A stretch of 64,000 nucleotides of DNA from Guadua angustifolia (Eukaryota > Streptophyta > Magnoliopsida > Poales > Poaceae). Of this stretch, positions 9,700 to 21,198 are shown piece after piece. The first letter of the stretch is position 1. Each line of letters opens with the position of its first letter. The notes beneath the pieces were generated by a model. That model ran no database searches and was not told the DNA's origin. It saw only the letters and a program-made list of their open reading frames with translations. Made by a program: the position numbers and the translations under genes. The DNA lies in NCBI GenBank assembly GCA_036346375.1, contig CM070504.1:10413890-10477889 (forward strand). The letters run 5' to 3'.

Positions 9700-11895
9700 T
9701 TCTGCTGAATCAGAAACTGTCCGCAGCCACCCCGACTCGCCCTTTCCACGCCGCGCCGACCTCCCCATTCCCGTCGCCGTCGTCGTCGCTCCTCCAGTGG
9801 TGGCTGGCGACGCAGCGCAACGTGCGCAACCAGTGGTCGCGCCTGCTCGCCGCCAAGGCCTGGTGGCTGGCCGCCGCTCGCCTTCGCGCTCGTCAACGCT
9901 CACCTCCCCAGCAGGTACCCCAGACCCCTCTCCATGTTCATGGCTCTGTGTTCCGCGGCGCTTGGGGTTTGGGATTTTGGTAGCTGGTTACTGATGGTGG
10001 TGGATTCTTGCGCGGGCCTCTGTCAAGTACATGCCGGGAATGGATTTGGGGGTGCTCAAGGACATGCCGGGGATCCGCGACAGGGCGAGCGGCAAGCTGG
10101 CGCGCAGGGAGGTAACAACACTTTCGCCATGGATCCATCGAATCTTCTCTTGGCAGCATGAGCTATCTTACCTGTGCCCTATTCTTCCCATGATTCTGTT
10201 GTCTCTTGCTTGGTTCAGGAGCAATGCCGTCATATGCTTTTATCAGCCTACAAGGAGATGGTAATACTGATATGCAAAGCCGTGCTTGGTTAAGCCTTCT
10301 TTTTTTAATGTTGGATCACGTAAGGCATGAATGGTTGTTTGATGTGATGTTCTTATTCTTTTACCTGGTAATAGGTCCTTGCTGTGTTCGACTTGGTTAG
10401 AGCTTCTCACTCGATGCGATGTTTCTCCAAAGTATCTGCGAATAGTCAGCTAGTCCAGTTTACTGACCGCCAAGATGATTTGAATGATTCAGGGGATGGT
10501 GGAGGATCTCCTGTATTCACATGGTTCTCCATGTTAGAATTCGGTGGGTTACTTCCTTTGTTTCATGCAAAACTGGATTATCTTACAGTGACCTTTCTTT
10601 CCTTTATATTGGACATGACAATACTGCATTCTCGAAGAAGATTCAGAAAGTCAAATTAGTTTTATATAGCTAGCAAATAAACTCTGAGTCATCTTGTAGT
10701 TTTCATTATAGCACTCTCGCATTGGATCAATCATCAAATTCGTTGATTAAATATCTAGTTTCTGATGTTTGGACTAATTCATCCCAAATTTCTTTCTGAA
10801 GTAGCTACTCAGATTCAGATCTTCACCAATAAGCTTATGTTGTTTCTAATCCAACAAAATACAAGTCTTATTTTGAATTCTTTTTATTTAATTATCTCAG
10901 AGAATCTTGCCCAAGAGCTTGTTGAGATGTTTGTTTCAGAGCTACATTTGAAGGTATGCCGTACAGAGAATCTTGCCCAAGAGCTTGTTGAGATGTTTGT
11001 TTCAGAGCTACATTTGAAGGTATGCCGTCATTCCATTTTTTATTTCATGGCAATGCTTGTTGATCCTAGAAACAGTTATTACATTCAATTCTGCTATGTT
11101 TTAGGTTGTGCAGTTATAAATCAGATTTTTTTTACCCGCCTGCTTTCTTCCTTTCTCTGGTGAATTCCCAACAATGGAAATCATTTTCATAATAGAGACT
11201 GCTTGTCTTACAACTTCTCTCGATTAACTTAAAGGAAGGCACATAAGAACATCATACATCATTAGAATGGTCGGACGAGTTATATGATGTGGAATTCTTT
11301 GAATTCCACAGTATTGGGCTTCAATTGATAGAGAGCTTCCCACTGCCTGAAAATTGGAGTGCTAATGCCTCACAGGCATGGCGACCTGGTCACACCCCAT
11401 CCCATGAGGTTTTACAGGTATGGGTCTATAATTTGCAAAGTTTTGCACTAATTCTCTTAGAAAACTCAACTGATTCTGTCCTGGTGCTTATATCTTCTTG
11501 TCTTCTGTTTGGTAAGCTGTCTTTGGATTAGATCAAATATGGTTTCCTAAAGTAGCATGCTTTCTAACAAGGGTTTTTATCTTGTTAACTGCTTGTTTTA
11601 CAGGTTTATTTAACCTCTTGGCTTTCTAATGTGAACATCAAGATGAGTAGGTAATTACTTTATTGTATCTTTTACCTTATGAATTTTATAAACTAAGAAT
11701 ATCAGAATTTGCACCTTGAATTTTGAAAACTAAAATGTTTCCTGTATTGCTCTCCACATTGTGTAATTATGAAGATTCCATTTCTGGCTTGATGTCATAA
11801 CCTATAGTAACGAATTAACAATGACTTGGTTTTATTTCAGAACTGATGAAATATTTGAGCATGTCGGGGAGGAGGAACCAATCAAACTATCTTGA
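9700..11895 (+). pseudogene. Decayed multi-exon gene of an unrecognised plant protein family
   Basis: Exons can be followed as ~9720-9914, 10015-10111, 10219-10260, 10375-10543, 10901-10953 (duplicated 10967-11019), 11196-11417, 11604-11650 and 11841-11895, with phases that join from exon 2 to the terminal TGA. The peptide contains YMPGMDLGVLKDMPGIRDRA, DLVRASHSMRCFSK, DSGDGGGSPVF, ENLAQELVEMFVSEL, PENWSANASQAWRPGHTPSH and KLS at the end. I do not recognise a domain, and no signal peptide or membrane segment is evident. Damage: the WWLAAA and LAFALVNAHLPS parts of exon 1 lie in different frames. The exon-2 acceptor appears as CG rather than AG. There is an in-frame TAA at 11244-11246 in exon 6, and no ATG fits upstream of exon 1. 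It is either a pseudogene or a locus making a truncated product. Confidence 0.65.
10898..11029 (+). repeat. 66-bp tandem duplication containing an exon and its donor site
   Basis: Two head-to-tail units, 10898-10963 and 10964-11029, differ at about one base. Each contains CAG acceptor, a 53-bp exon (ENLAQELVEMFVSELHLK) and the GTATGCC donor. The 13 nt between copies are too short for an intron. Either acceptor and either donor could be used, and reading through adds 22 residues in frame. Confidence 0.9.
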
Positions 11896-14800
11896 AGATT
11901 TTTATGCATATGATGAAAGTAAGAACTATTTGGAAATTATCCATTTGCCTATTTAGGGGATTCTTTTCCTTAGTGGAAGTCTTAAAGGCTAATGACTTAT
12001 CTAATCTGCCCTAGAAAAGCTTATTTAATCTTTTCAAATGTGTTACTGTTAGAAAGATCTATTAACTCGGTCAACCAAAGAAAGGTTAACGCCAGAACAA
12101 AGCAATCTTATTTACCCAACAGTCTAAGGAATTACATTTGAACGAGTGAATGATCATTGAACCTGAAGTCTGGAGCCAGCCATCATCGGTTCTTCAAATT
12201 GCATATGGTTGTTTCTAAGGTTTATTAGCCTATCTTGAAGTTCGTTCCGTGCTGTTTTGTAAATGTGCAATATTAGTTTTGGTGACACATGTTCATGCAA
12301 AACATGTGTTAATCCATTTAATATATTATCTAGGTAATTTGAATAGTATAATATTATATCAGGATGACAAATTTGCTTTTATCGGTACCGAACCATGAGA
12401 AAGGCTGGGATGAAGGCCTATGTAGTGTTGAGATACAGTTATAGTGTAGGCATTTGAAGGATTGGTTCCTGTGTGAAAATAAAAGAAAGCTCTGGTGCAT
12501 GGTTCTGTACTACATTGCGTAGGCCCAATAAGTCCTGTGACCAGGCTGGGCCTGCCAGCCCATCAGTTGCTCCAAATCAAAAAGCTTTCGCCTTTTTTAT
12601 TTTTCATGTTCTTGAACACAGCCTAACACACATACACTGTGCTAAATTTCAAAAGCAGCACTAACCCTATAAAGTGCAATCTGCTGGAAATATCTGGGAA
12701 ATAAATCAAATCTCTTTTACGTTATTGGAACAGCCTATGATTAACATCAACGAGTATCCGGTCAGTTATGCATAGAACCCTAGTATGTTATTGTAAGAGG
12801 TGTGATGTCCATCTCGTCCTTTATTTTGGAGTGTCACCGTCTCGTCCATCTTCTTTCCTGTCACTGAGGAACCAGCTTCGTGGAGAGTTCCTCCGCTGCA
12901 AGAGTGGCCATAGATTCCAAGTTAAAATGCCATGCGAGAGCAACATTATCCCACTAAAATACCAAATCACCCGAGCACGCATATGTTCTAGCATACCCAT
13001 TTCTCGTGGCTGGAAACATTCACAGAGGCAGCAAAAGAAGACCCAAGCACTTTTAAAAATGACCATATGCCCATGACATGGACCAGATGGTTGTTGCCTG
13101 TTCCTGAACTTCCAAGTACCATCATTATCCTCTTCCCGGTCCCAGGGTACACCAGTCAAAGCATGTGCCTTCTGGGGGTTCTTGCAGAGCGTTTTTTAAC
13201 CCTTGCATTAGAATAGTTAAACGTTCTGAACAGGTCACGCCATGATTCTCTCTCTCTCTCTCTCTTCCTTGTGTTTGTGACAGCCGCTGCCACAAAACAA
13301 AGCTTAGTTTTCCCCCAGCCTGACATGAACAGCTGGGCCGACCACACATAATCCAGGGAGGGACAGGGCAAAAACATTCCGTCAGGAGAATGATGCCATG
13401 GGACGCCGAGACGCGGCGACCAGGAGCCGCGCCATCCATCCGATCCACCCATCACGAGCCAATCAAATCGCCCTAGTACGTACACTAATGAATACCAGGA
13501 TGTTCCTGTCCACTTGGCGCTTTCCAATGTTCTTTTCGATGACAACCAACTGGCTTGATGGTACTCCATATACTACTCGCAGCCACGAAAGCAGCACTCG
13601 CTGCTCAGTGTCCCTGTCAAATCTCTCTCTCTCTGGCAGTACCACATCGTCGTCGTCATCGTCGGAAAGTGCAGCCTAGTGCACGGGGCCTGTGAGAATC
13701 CCTTGTTTATGGGATCAGCCTTAAAAAGTCTTTTCTTTGCTTGCTTGTACACCATCCATGTGTGAGTGTGATGTAAGTAGCCAGTCAGTCCCGGGTGTCC
13801 AAATCACCAGGGCTTTTTGAAAAGGCCAGCTGAAGTCAACCTCAGCGTCATCAGGCCGTTTAATTTTGGCCAAGAAAGGAGGAGAGAAAGAAAGGTGGCT
13901 CCAACAAAAAGGATGGGAATATATAGATCCCCTGACTGACACGCACGCATTGGCACAAAGTACAAAAAGGGCACGGTCATGATCTGACCAATAATCCACT
14001 TTGCCTAACAAAGCCAGCTTTTATATTACACTACAAAAGGCAAGCAGCATCAGATTACTAGTTCTTGTTTTGTCCATGCAAAGATTTTTGTCAATTTACC
14101 AAAGAATCTGGGAGCAAGTGCGCACATGAGTTGTGATTGGTTACACAGAAAAAGCTTATTCACAAGTTTTTTTATCCCGAATACGTCGTTCTTTTGGACG
14201 AGATCATAAAAATAGTCTCGTCCCTAACCACGAAAGTGTCGACAGATAACACGTATGACCTAATACGCTCCCGCATCATGGTATAAGCTATCAAGCTTTT
14301 ATTGACACACATATATACACAAGTTCCTCTGAGAACTAAAAAAGTGATAACTTCATTGACGCACATGTCCAGAGGCTAGAAAAGTTTCAAAAGAAATTTT
14401 TCGTCAGTGCCGGCGGCCAGCGGTTGGGGGAATGAGGAGACGCCAGGTAGCCTATGTGCAGTGCAGCTGTGTGTCGTGCGCGCGCCCGGTTGGTTGTCTT
14501 ACGCTGCTCCTGGTTTTGTTCCGGCAGTGCTTGCAATTAAGCAAGCTGCACGCGAGGCAGCAACAGAATCTGCCATCCTGCCTGCATGCCTGTCTTGTAG
14601 TACCAGTGCCACCAACTGTCAGTGACTGGGCACTGCTGCTTCGGCATGGACTCCAGGGAATGTCCCAATCCCAAACGTACTGATTCCCAAGTCCCAAAGT
14701 CCTGTGAACGTGTGAGAGAGACGCAGAGAGATTTGATGACGACATGGAAAGCGCTGTACTTTCAGTAGTAATAGGAGCTCAGTACCCACCGGGAACAGCA

Positions 14801-15118
14801 CGTTGCAGGAGTATATGATAACAAACTCCCATTGGCGGCTTCCTTAACAGAAGGTACACGGCTTCTTCTCTTTTCTTTTTTCTTTTTTTACCTTTGGCGG
14901 AAGAACAGAGAGCCTTTTAAAGTGGGGACTAGCTAGGTTGTAAGCTGAGAATGGTGGCATTGATGCTATAGATTAATTTTGATATTTCTAAGTGAAATTC
15001 ATCATGGCATTTTATCGTTGTTGTTCCGTCGAAGAGAGTTGAAAGTTGAGATATATGGGTGCTCATACACCTGGAAAGAAAAATGGTTGAATCCTAGCTC
15101 ATTTGGATTTACGTGCTA
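11896..15118. other. Intergenic, no gene seen
   Basis: Several 60-137-codon frames exist on both strands (for example 12821-13159 and 13156-13569 minus), but none shows a protein family, splice structure or codon pattern I can support. A (CT)n tract lies at 13242-13264. The stretch is of mixed composition and may hold decayed low-copy sequence. The part from 14150 to 14400 looks like old transposon sequence without clear ends. Confidence 0.4.
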
Positions 15119-15352
15119 CTCTCTTCGTTCTTTTTTTCAGTGACATCATAGAATATGTACCATCAAACTTATGTTTAAAACTATCTAGATTGGCTACATG
15201 AAAACTATATCATTATATTTTCGTTAAAAATACTTATAATTTTATAATTTTATTAGTATATAATTAGATAAAGTTACAAAAAGTCATAGTCAAAGTCACA
15301 TCACAGAGACAGTAAAAAGTCAAAAATGTCACATAAAAAACAACGGAGGAAG
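15119..15352. mobile_element. Degenerate Stowaway-like MITE
   Basis: The left end CTCTCTTCGTTCTTTTTTTCAG and the right end AACAACGGAGGAAG resemble the CTCCCTCCGT terminal repeats. The AT-rich core is similar in style to 42362-42612 (AAAGTTACAAAAAGTCATAGTCAAAGTC). Ends are approximate. Confidence 0.45.
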
Positions 15353-15374
15353 AACTTTGGTTAGATGGAAATTA

Positions 15375-15604
15375 GGGCCTGTTTGGTAGAGCTCCAGATT
15401 TCAGCTTCACCTGAAATTTGAAACTTGTAGGCTAAAATAAAGTGAATTAAATTTATATTTTTGGTCTAAAATGTAAATAAGATGATCTATCTAAACATTC
15501 TTAATGTACTCACAGCTTCAGCTTCACGAATCTGGTGAAGCTAGAATTTTCAGTTTTACCAGATTCATGAATCTGGAGAAGCTGAATCTCTGCCAAACAT
15601 ACTC
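15375..15604. mobile_element. Tourist-like (PIF/Harbinger) MITE, 230 bp
   Basis: It is flanked by TTA on both sides (15372-15374 and 15605-15607). The left end is GGGCCTGTTTGGTAGAGCTC and the right end reads GCCAAACATACTC. The core shares a long run with the copy at 21199-21404, including AACTTGTAG.CTAAAATAAAGTGAATTAA and GTCTAAAATGTAAATAAGAT. There is no coding capacity. Confidence 0.75.
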
Positions 15605-16280
15605 TTAGTGTTTCCTATATTTTAATGTGTGTGTGCTCAGCATTCAACAATAAAGTACGAGGATGTGCCATGTATTATACTGTTGCAAGATTTCAACGGT
15701 GGCCCCTTTAGTTTAAATCTATGCGTTAGTCTAAACACATTTTTGACATGATAGTACGATTTTTGTTAAGTTGACATGACTATCTCTCGAAGGAGAACTA
15801 ACTAAATATTCCGCCCAAGGGTAAAGAGCCATTACTTACCATTGACTAGCTCTTGATCGATGTAAACCAAAAATGAGGCAACTACATATATAGCTAAAAA
15901 GTGGCATATGTCACCCAAAAGAGCTACAAGTACAAGTGACACGTTCTCATATAGTCAGTGGCAGATCTAGGAAGAAATTATAGGTAGGGCAAACTTGAAA
16001 CATATACACATCTGGGTATAAATTTGTTAGGCTATACCCTACCTATGAACCAAATTTGTTGGGCTATACAGTATATACATATTTGGGTATAAGAAACCTT
16101 GTAAATTGTAAGTGAGACAGCATCTCAACCTGCCATGCATATTGTTGGATCCGCCCCTTCATATAGTCACTATACTCCATCGGTGGATAGTCTTGGCCTC
16201 CACACAAAATTTATCAATCCCAAACAGAGGTTACTCATGTTGAATAGATGGAAGCAACCCAATAACAATAATACACTTTA
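15605..16280. other. Intergenic, AT-rich, no gene
   Basis: Near 15990-16100 a phrase with CTGGGTATAA.TTTGTT.GGCTATAC appears two to three times in direct orientation, a small degenerate repeat. Nothing else is supportable. Confidence 0.35.
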
Positions 16281-16582
16281 GGCCCTGTTTGTTTGACCTT
16301 GTTTATTGGCTTAAAAGCCAAAAAACTAAAACATAAACAAACAAGTAGCTTTTTATTTGGGCTTTTCAAAAACCATAAGCCTCTATATAACTAAAAGCCA
16401 AAAGTCACTGGAGAGAGACTTTTTTGGCTTATTGATGGTTGGTTTTAGACTAATAAAACTAAAGTTAGATAAAATTACTTATCTCTATCATGTACAAAAG
16501 TCATTAACTTTTAAGTTGTTTAAGCCAAAAAAACTGGCTTTAAGCTATAAGCCAAAAAGTCTAAACCTAAATAAACAGAGCC
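16281..16582. mobile_element. Tourist-like MITE, 302 bp
   Basis: TTA flanks both ends (16278-16280 and 16583-16585). The left end GGCCCTGTTTGTTTG and the right end AATAAACAGAGCC are inverted copies. The inside is built of inverted 'GGCTTAAAAGCCAAAAA' / 'TGGCTTTAAGCTATAAGCC' pieces, giving a strong fold-back. A frame at 16357-16671 is an accident of this AT-rich repeat. Confidence 0.75.
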
Positions 16583-17110
16583 TTAAGAAGTCTTTAGACT
16601 TCTGTGTTACTCATTACCCTCGAACTCAAACAGAGTTTCACACCTTCTCCATCATCCAACCACGATTGTGACACCACTTAGAGCTCTACCCAAAACAGAT
16701 CAAATACAATAGTCTGAACCATAAAGATATAAGTTATGTAAAAAGAAGTCTTCACTATTGTAATCCCTAAAAAATTATTTTTTTCGAACTAGCCTTATAC
16801 AATTTTTTTCGCAAAAATGGCCCTCGAACCCGCAAATCCCACACACGGGAGTGCTGCAATGCAATTCCGCGCTCCTCGAGCGCTGTTGTACCTTTTGCTG
16901 TGCATAGGGAGCGCTACATTAGGTATTGTTGTGCCTCCCCTCAGTGACAAACCAAAAAAAAACAATATAGTGTACTGTAGAGCGGCATTGCTACAGTACC
17001 ATGATTCTATAGAGTGCTTTTTTTAAAAAAAAAATTGATTGCTGTTGAGTGGAGGCGCGATATCTAAATTTAAATATAGTTCATTATACATAAATTACCG
17101 ATACCACGTT

Positions 17111-17116
<6 letters not shown>

Positions 17117-17190
<74 letters not shown>
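17117..17190. repeat. (TA)n microsatellite, ~74 bp
   Basis: An uninterrupted TA dinucleotide run sits just inside the left TIR of the Mutator-like element. It is probably highly length-variable. A (TACA)n run follows at 18045-18075 in the same element. Confidence 0.95.
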
Positions 17191-17191
<1 letters not shown>

Positions 17192-18045
17192 TACTTTTAA
17201 TTAGGAGTTGGTGGCGGTCGTCTGTTCTTTTCGAGTACTTATCCATTGGATCGACATGCATGGCTAAGATAGAAAGGGATTTAACATGTTCCACTCTTTT
17301 TTCGCTCTCTCTCTCTCTCCAATCTCCACGCATCAAGTTGTTAAAACCCCAAACTCTCTCTCATCTCCTCTCTCCTAGGTTTTAGGGTTTCACGGCGACA
17401 ATTGCCTCACCGGGGACGAGATGGGATGTAACCACCGATAAACGGACAACACGCCCCAACGCTGCAGGTCCCCGAGGCGTTGCCTTAGCAGCAGTAGGTC
17501 CCCCCACAGCAGTACTATCAGTCGGGTCCCCTTTATGCTCCTCTGCTAACGATGTGTGGGACGGTAATGTAAGTTCCGTAATACGAGCCCCTGCCAAGCC
17601 TCTGCCTCCTCATGATCTGAGTCTCCACCGCAAGAAGCGCCGCCACAACAGCGTAGATCTCCGAAGGCGAGGAGATCGGAACCCTGTGGATCGGAGATCT
17701 CCAGTATTAGATGGATGACGCCTAACTCTTCAACGCATTTACGCCCATGGAGCAGCAGGTGATGTCTCTCTCGGTCGATTGATTGATTTCGAATTATGGC
17801 ATTACAAATTTACAATCCCAAATGTTGTGATGTTATTATTTAAGATTGTGAAATTGAAGATAATTTTAAGCTCGAGTTTGTAAACAGGTGTTTAAAATTT
17901 ATATGCTTCAACGAATTGATTTAAATATTCAACCATATTGCACATCAGAGTAAACAATATCATTCAGACAATGTTATTGCTCCTTGCAAATAAATTTTTT
18001 ATCACAAATTGAGTTTCCGTATACTCACGCGGCCCATAACTAGTA

Positions 18046-18069
<24 letters not shown>

Positions 18070-18077
<8 letters not shown>

Positions 18078-18390
18078 CCTCTAATATACCACTTAAATGA
18101 ATGCTTTATACTCCTTTATTACTTTCGGTATACTCCAATAATAATTCTAAGATACTTCAATGCGACATGATTGAAAAAATTTCATCAAAGCCCTTTATTT
18201 TTTTGCTACATACCCTTTTCCATATGTAAAAGGAATATATAAACAAACAATGCTATAAAAGGTGGACTTTGATGAAATTTTTCATAGAACTCACTTTGGA
18301 GTATCTTATATCAGTATTAGAGTATACTCAAAAGGATAAAGAGGTATAACAACATCATTTAAACGGTATACTGAAGGTGGGAGTACATAC
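18070..18390. mobile_element. Palindromic MITE nested in the Mutator-like element
   Basis: The two halves are inverted copies. TACCACTTAAATGAATG...TTTCATCAAAGCCC on the left pairs with GGACTTTGATGAAATTTTTC...CATTTAAACGGTATAC on the right, with a short spacer around 18210-18245. Identity is roughly three quarters by eye. No coding frame; ends approximate. Confidence 0.6.
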
Positions 18391-19103
18391 ACTCAGGAGT
18401 ATGGAATCATTTTCCTATATACATATATATATATATATGACGTGTAGCATAGCACATATTGTTAACCATTTTCTTACTCTCTCTCTATTATCTTTCTTCA
18501 TGTCGTCATCCTCCTTCCTCTTATTTAATTGCCATCAGCAAAAACCGATGATATGGTTGCTAACATGGCAAAAAGCACATTGATTTGGATCCTCGTTAGC
18601 AAAACCACCCTCCAAAACTACACTAGGGTGTATTGTAATCTCAGGATGTAAGTTGATTTGGTTTTTTAAGTTTAGAGTGTTTAAATACCTGATTTTGTAG
18701 TTGAGAGTATTAAATAAATATATATATTACTATTTTAAATATGTGATATTGGTAATTTATATATAATAAACTATATTTAAATTTAGATACCATGCCTCCA
18801 CTCAGTTACAATCCAATTTTTTTTTAAAAAACTTGATACAGTACCATAACACTGTAACAATGTGGTGCTATAGCACCACAATATTTTTTTTGAATTTTGG
18901 TGGAGGCGCTGCAATACCTAATGCAATGCTTTCCATGTGCAGCATTAGGTATTGCAGCACTCGAGGAGCGGAATTGCATTGTAGCGCTCCTTGTGTGTAG
19001 GATTTACTGGCTTTAGGGCCATTTTGCAAAGAAAATTGTACGAGGGCTAGTTCTGCAAAAAAAATTTTTGAGGGGGCTACAACAGTGAACATTCATGTAA
19101 AAA

Positions 19104-19451
19104 TTAAACAAAACACGAACGCTTAGAGCGGAAAACTGTCTACACCTTGCACCAGACAATTTCTAAGAGTATGTACAATGGTATAGACAGTGGTTGTCTA
19201 TAATACAACTGCATGCCATTTATAGACAACGCTAAAGTCAACTCATATAATGGATTTCTATATAGCTATTTGTAACAGTCTCTTATACAATTAATAGACT
19301 ATCTATACAATAATACACATAATATGAAGCCATCTATAAAGTCGTGTGTTAAATAATACACAACATATTTCTTTATGTTTCGTATCACGAAAATTCTATA
19401 ACCTTACATAAAACTGATATAAACTACTGTACATACCCTTTGATAAACCAA
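19104..19451. other. Intergenic, MITE-like sequence without clear ends
   Basis: It carries AGAGTATGTACAATGGTATAGAC-type text and repeated 'ctatacaat/ctataaag' pieces, reminiscent of small plant MITEs. I could not pair termini. Confidence 0.3.
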
Positions 19452-19742
19452 CAGAATTTTTTAAAATAATACATTTTTATTCAAAATTTCAAAAATATAC
19501 CACGAAAAAAAAACAATTACAGAAATATACCTGCCGCCTGTTGGTTTGGCGATAGGAGGCTATTCAGATCGGTGTGAGAGCGTGGTGTTTTAAGCCAGAT
19601 TGATCGTGCGGCGTAGCCTCCGCCATTGGTTTGGCGACAGAGGCATGTCGCCAAATCAACAAAGCGTATATTTCTGTAATTGTTTTTTCGTGGTATATTT
19701 TGAAATTTTGAATAAAAATGTATTATTAAAAAATAATTCAAC
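19452..19742. mobile_element. Fold-back element with ~100-bp inverted arms
   Basis: The left arm 19452-19555 and the right arm 19628-19742 are inverted copies. They share ATAATACATTTTTATTCAAA, ATATACCACGAAAAAA and ACAATTACAGAAATATAC. The arms also share TTGGTTTGGCGA-type text next to a ~70-bp loop. It ends about 250 bp before the 5' leader of the next gene. No frame, and target duplication not resolved. Confidence 0.65.
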
Positions 19743-19989
19743 CAACCAGCCCCGTCCATTTTTACTCGCCGCTTTCCCTGTGGGGCGCGCATCCCCACCA
19801 CGTCCCTTTCCTCCCCTAACGCCGTCACCCCCCGCCGTCACCCCGATCAGACGGCCCAAAGCCCCTCGGACCGCAAGCTGACGGTCGAGATACCCGGCCC
19901 GGCCGAGCCGGGCCAACGCCGAACCGGACCGGGCGTCTTCGTTGAAAACTTCGCAGGGGCAGTGTACCACCTTTATCTTGCACCCCTCG

Positions 19990-20186
19990 CGGGCTAGAGA
20001 GAGAGAGAGAGAACCATAGCTCTGCCCCTCTCTCCTCCCTCTCGCTGTCTCGCTCGCCCTCGGGAGCTCGAAATCCTCGCCATTTCGCCGCGCGGAACCC
20101 TAACCCTAGCTGCCGGCTGCTCGCCGCGGGCGCCACGGCCCGGAGCGAGCGCCGCCGATCCGATCCGATCCGCAGCGCCAATCAAG
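19990..20186 (+). other. Probable 5' UTR exon of the gene at 22304-28888
   Basis: A GA tract at 19996-20012 is followed by CT-rich leader, GGAACCCTAACCCTAGC, and CAATCAAG|GTAGGT at 20186/20187, a good donor. Coding starts 2.1 kb later. Further non-coding leader exons may begin after acceptors at 21777, 22061 or 22256. The ATG exon most simply begins at 22257 after TTGCAG. The start coordinate is a guess. Confidence 0.5.
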
Positions 20187-21198
20187 GTAGGTCTCGCGTG
20201 AATCGGGCTCCGGAAATTCGCGGGGGGTCTCTGCTTGGGTGCTCTCTAGTTTGCTGGGTGTGAATCCGGCGGGGCTGGGCTTGGGGGCGCAGGTTTCGTG
20301 GCGTGATCGGGGTTGGGGGGATTTTTTTTTGGGGGAAAAGTTTTGGGCTTTGTTAGGGGGTGGGGATCTGTTCGGGTGGGGAAATTGGGAACTCCGTGGC
20401 GCTCGATCTCGGGGTGGTGTGGCCTCGTGTGCTCAGTTGGATGCTAGATTTTGGGTTTCTGGTGGGTAATTAGTGTGGGATGGTCGGGGGTTTGGTTGGA
20501 TTCAAGCTTAGAGTTCAGTTCAGCTGAGCTCGTAGTCTTTGCTAAGGTGGCTCGTGGAGCGCTGGAGCTTAGCTTGAGCTGCTCTTTGCTTCGTGCACCG
20601 GGATTTGGGCTTCTCCTAGTGGCCGAGAAGCTTTGGGATTTGGGGATGCTCCGGGAGATGCGGCACGCTTTGCTTCTGCTGTTTGTTGCATTTTTTTTCG
20701 TGGACCTCCTTTTTCATGGATCCTTTGAGCTTTGAGCTCTCAGTGGATGCGGCAGAGTTCGAGCTGCTTCCCTGCTCTCTCTTCTGCATCTTTCAAGATT
20801 TATTCGGCCGCATCCTCCCTTCAAGTGGTGTCTATGTGGGGGAAAATGGGATCTTTGGGCTTAGCAAGTTGATGGGAGTGATTTTCTGCTGGTATTGACA
20901 TTTGCTAGCTTCATTTTCTCTTGTATTTGCTTGATTTGGTAACCCTTTTAGGGAAATGGGTCCGTCTTGTGGGCTTGCGCTGGCCGTGAGTGTTGCAAGA
21001 TGATGTTGTCTTTGTGCTAGTGCTTTCCTTTACGAACCCTCTGATGTAATTGTAGCGCTATATTTATGTTCCTTTTGCTTTGTTTTGGGTCTTGGGGCTA
21101 GCTCTATTAGATCTTTGCTTGCTGATTTGGCTACCCTGTGCTGTGTGAGGTGAGACATGTCGTTTTGCTTGTGCTAGTTAGGAGGCACTCTTGATTTA

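Larger units (their letters stand above)
16745..19094. mobile_element. Mutator-like element with ~370-bp TIRs and gene-like cargo (Pack-MULE candidate)
   Basis: Long terminal inverted repeats, 16745-17112 and about 18727-19094, match along their length. Both contain TTCACT.TTGTA..CCC outermost, then CGAACTAGCC/CAGAACTAGCC, ATGCAATTCCGC, CTCCTCGAG, and TCTAAATTTAAATATAGTT innermost. A perfect 9-bp direct repeat ATGTAAAAA flanks the element (16736-16744 and 19095-19103), the hallmark length for Mutator-like elements. No transposase is present. The centre (17330-17760) is GC-richer and resembles a plant gene start: AGGTTTTAGGGTTTC, then an ATG at 17711 followed by a stop after four codons, and a CAGCAG|GT donor at 17758. 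Inside are a (TA)n tract and a nested palindromic MITE. Confidence 0.85.

Noticed and set aside
13125..13569. Minus-strand frames of 107-137 codons
   Set aside because: No family, no introns that would extend them, and overlap with a CT microsatellite.
17109..17336. 75-codon minus-strand frame ending in an IYIYIY run
   Set aside because: It is translation of the (TA)n microsatellite.
19656..20185. Arg/Ala-rich minus-strand frames over the GC-rich leader
   Set aside because: Composition artefacts at a plus-strand gene start, with overlapping frames in several phases.
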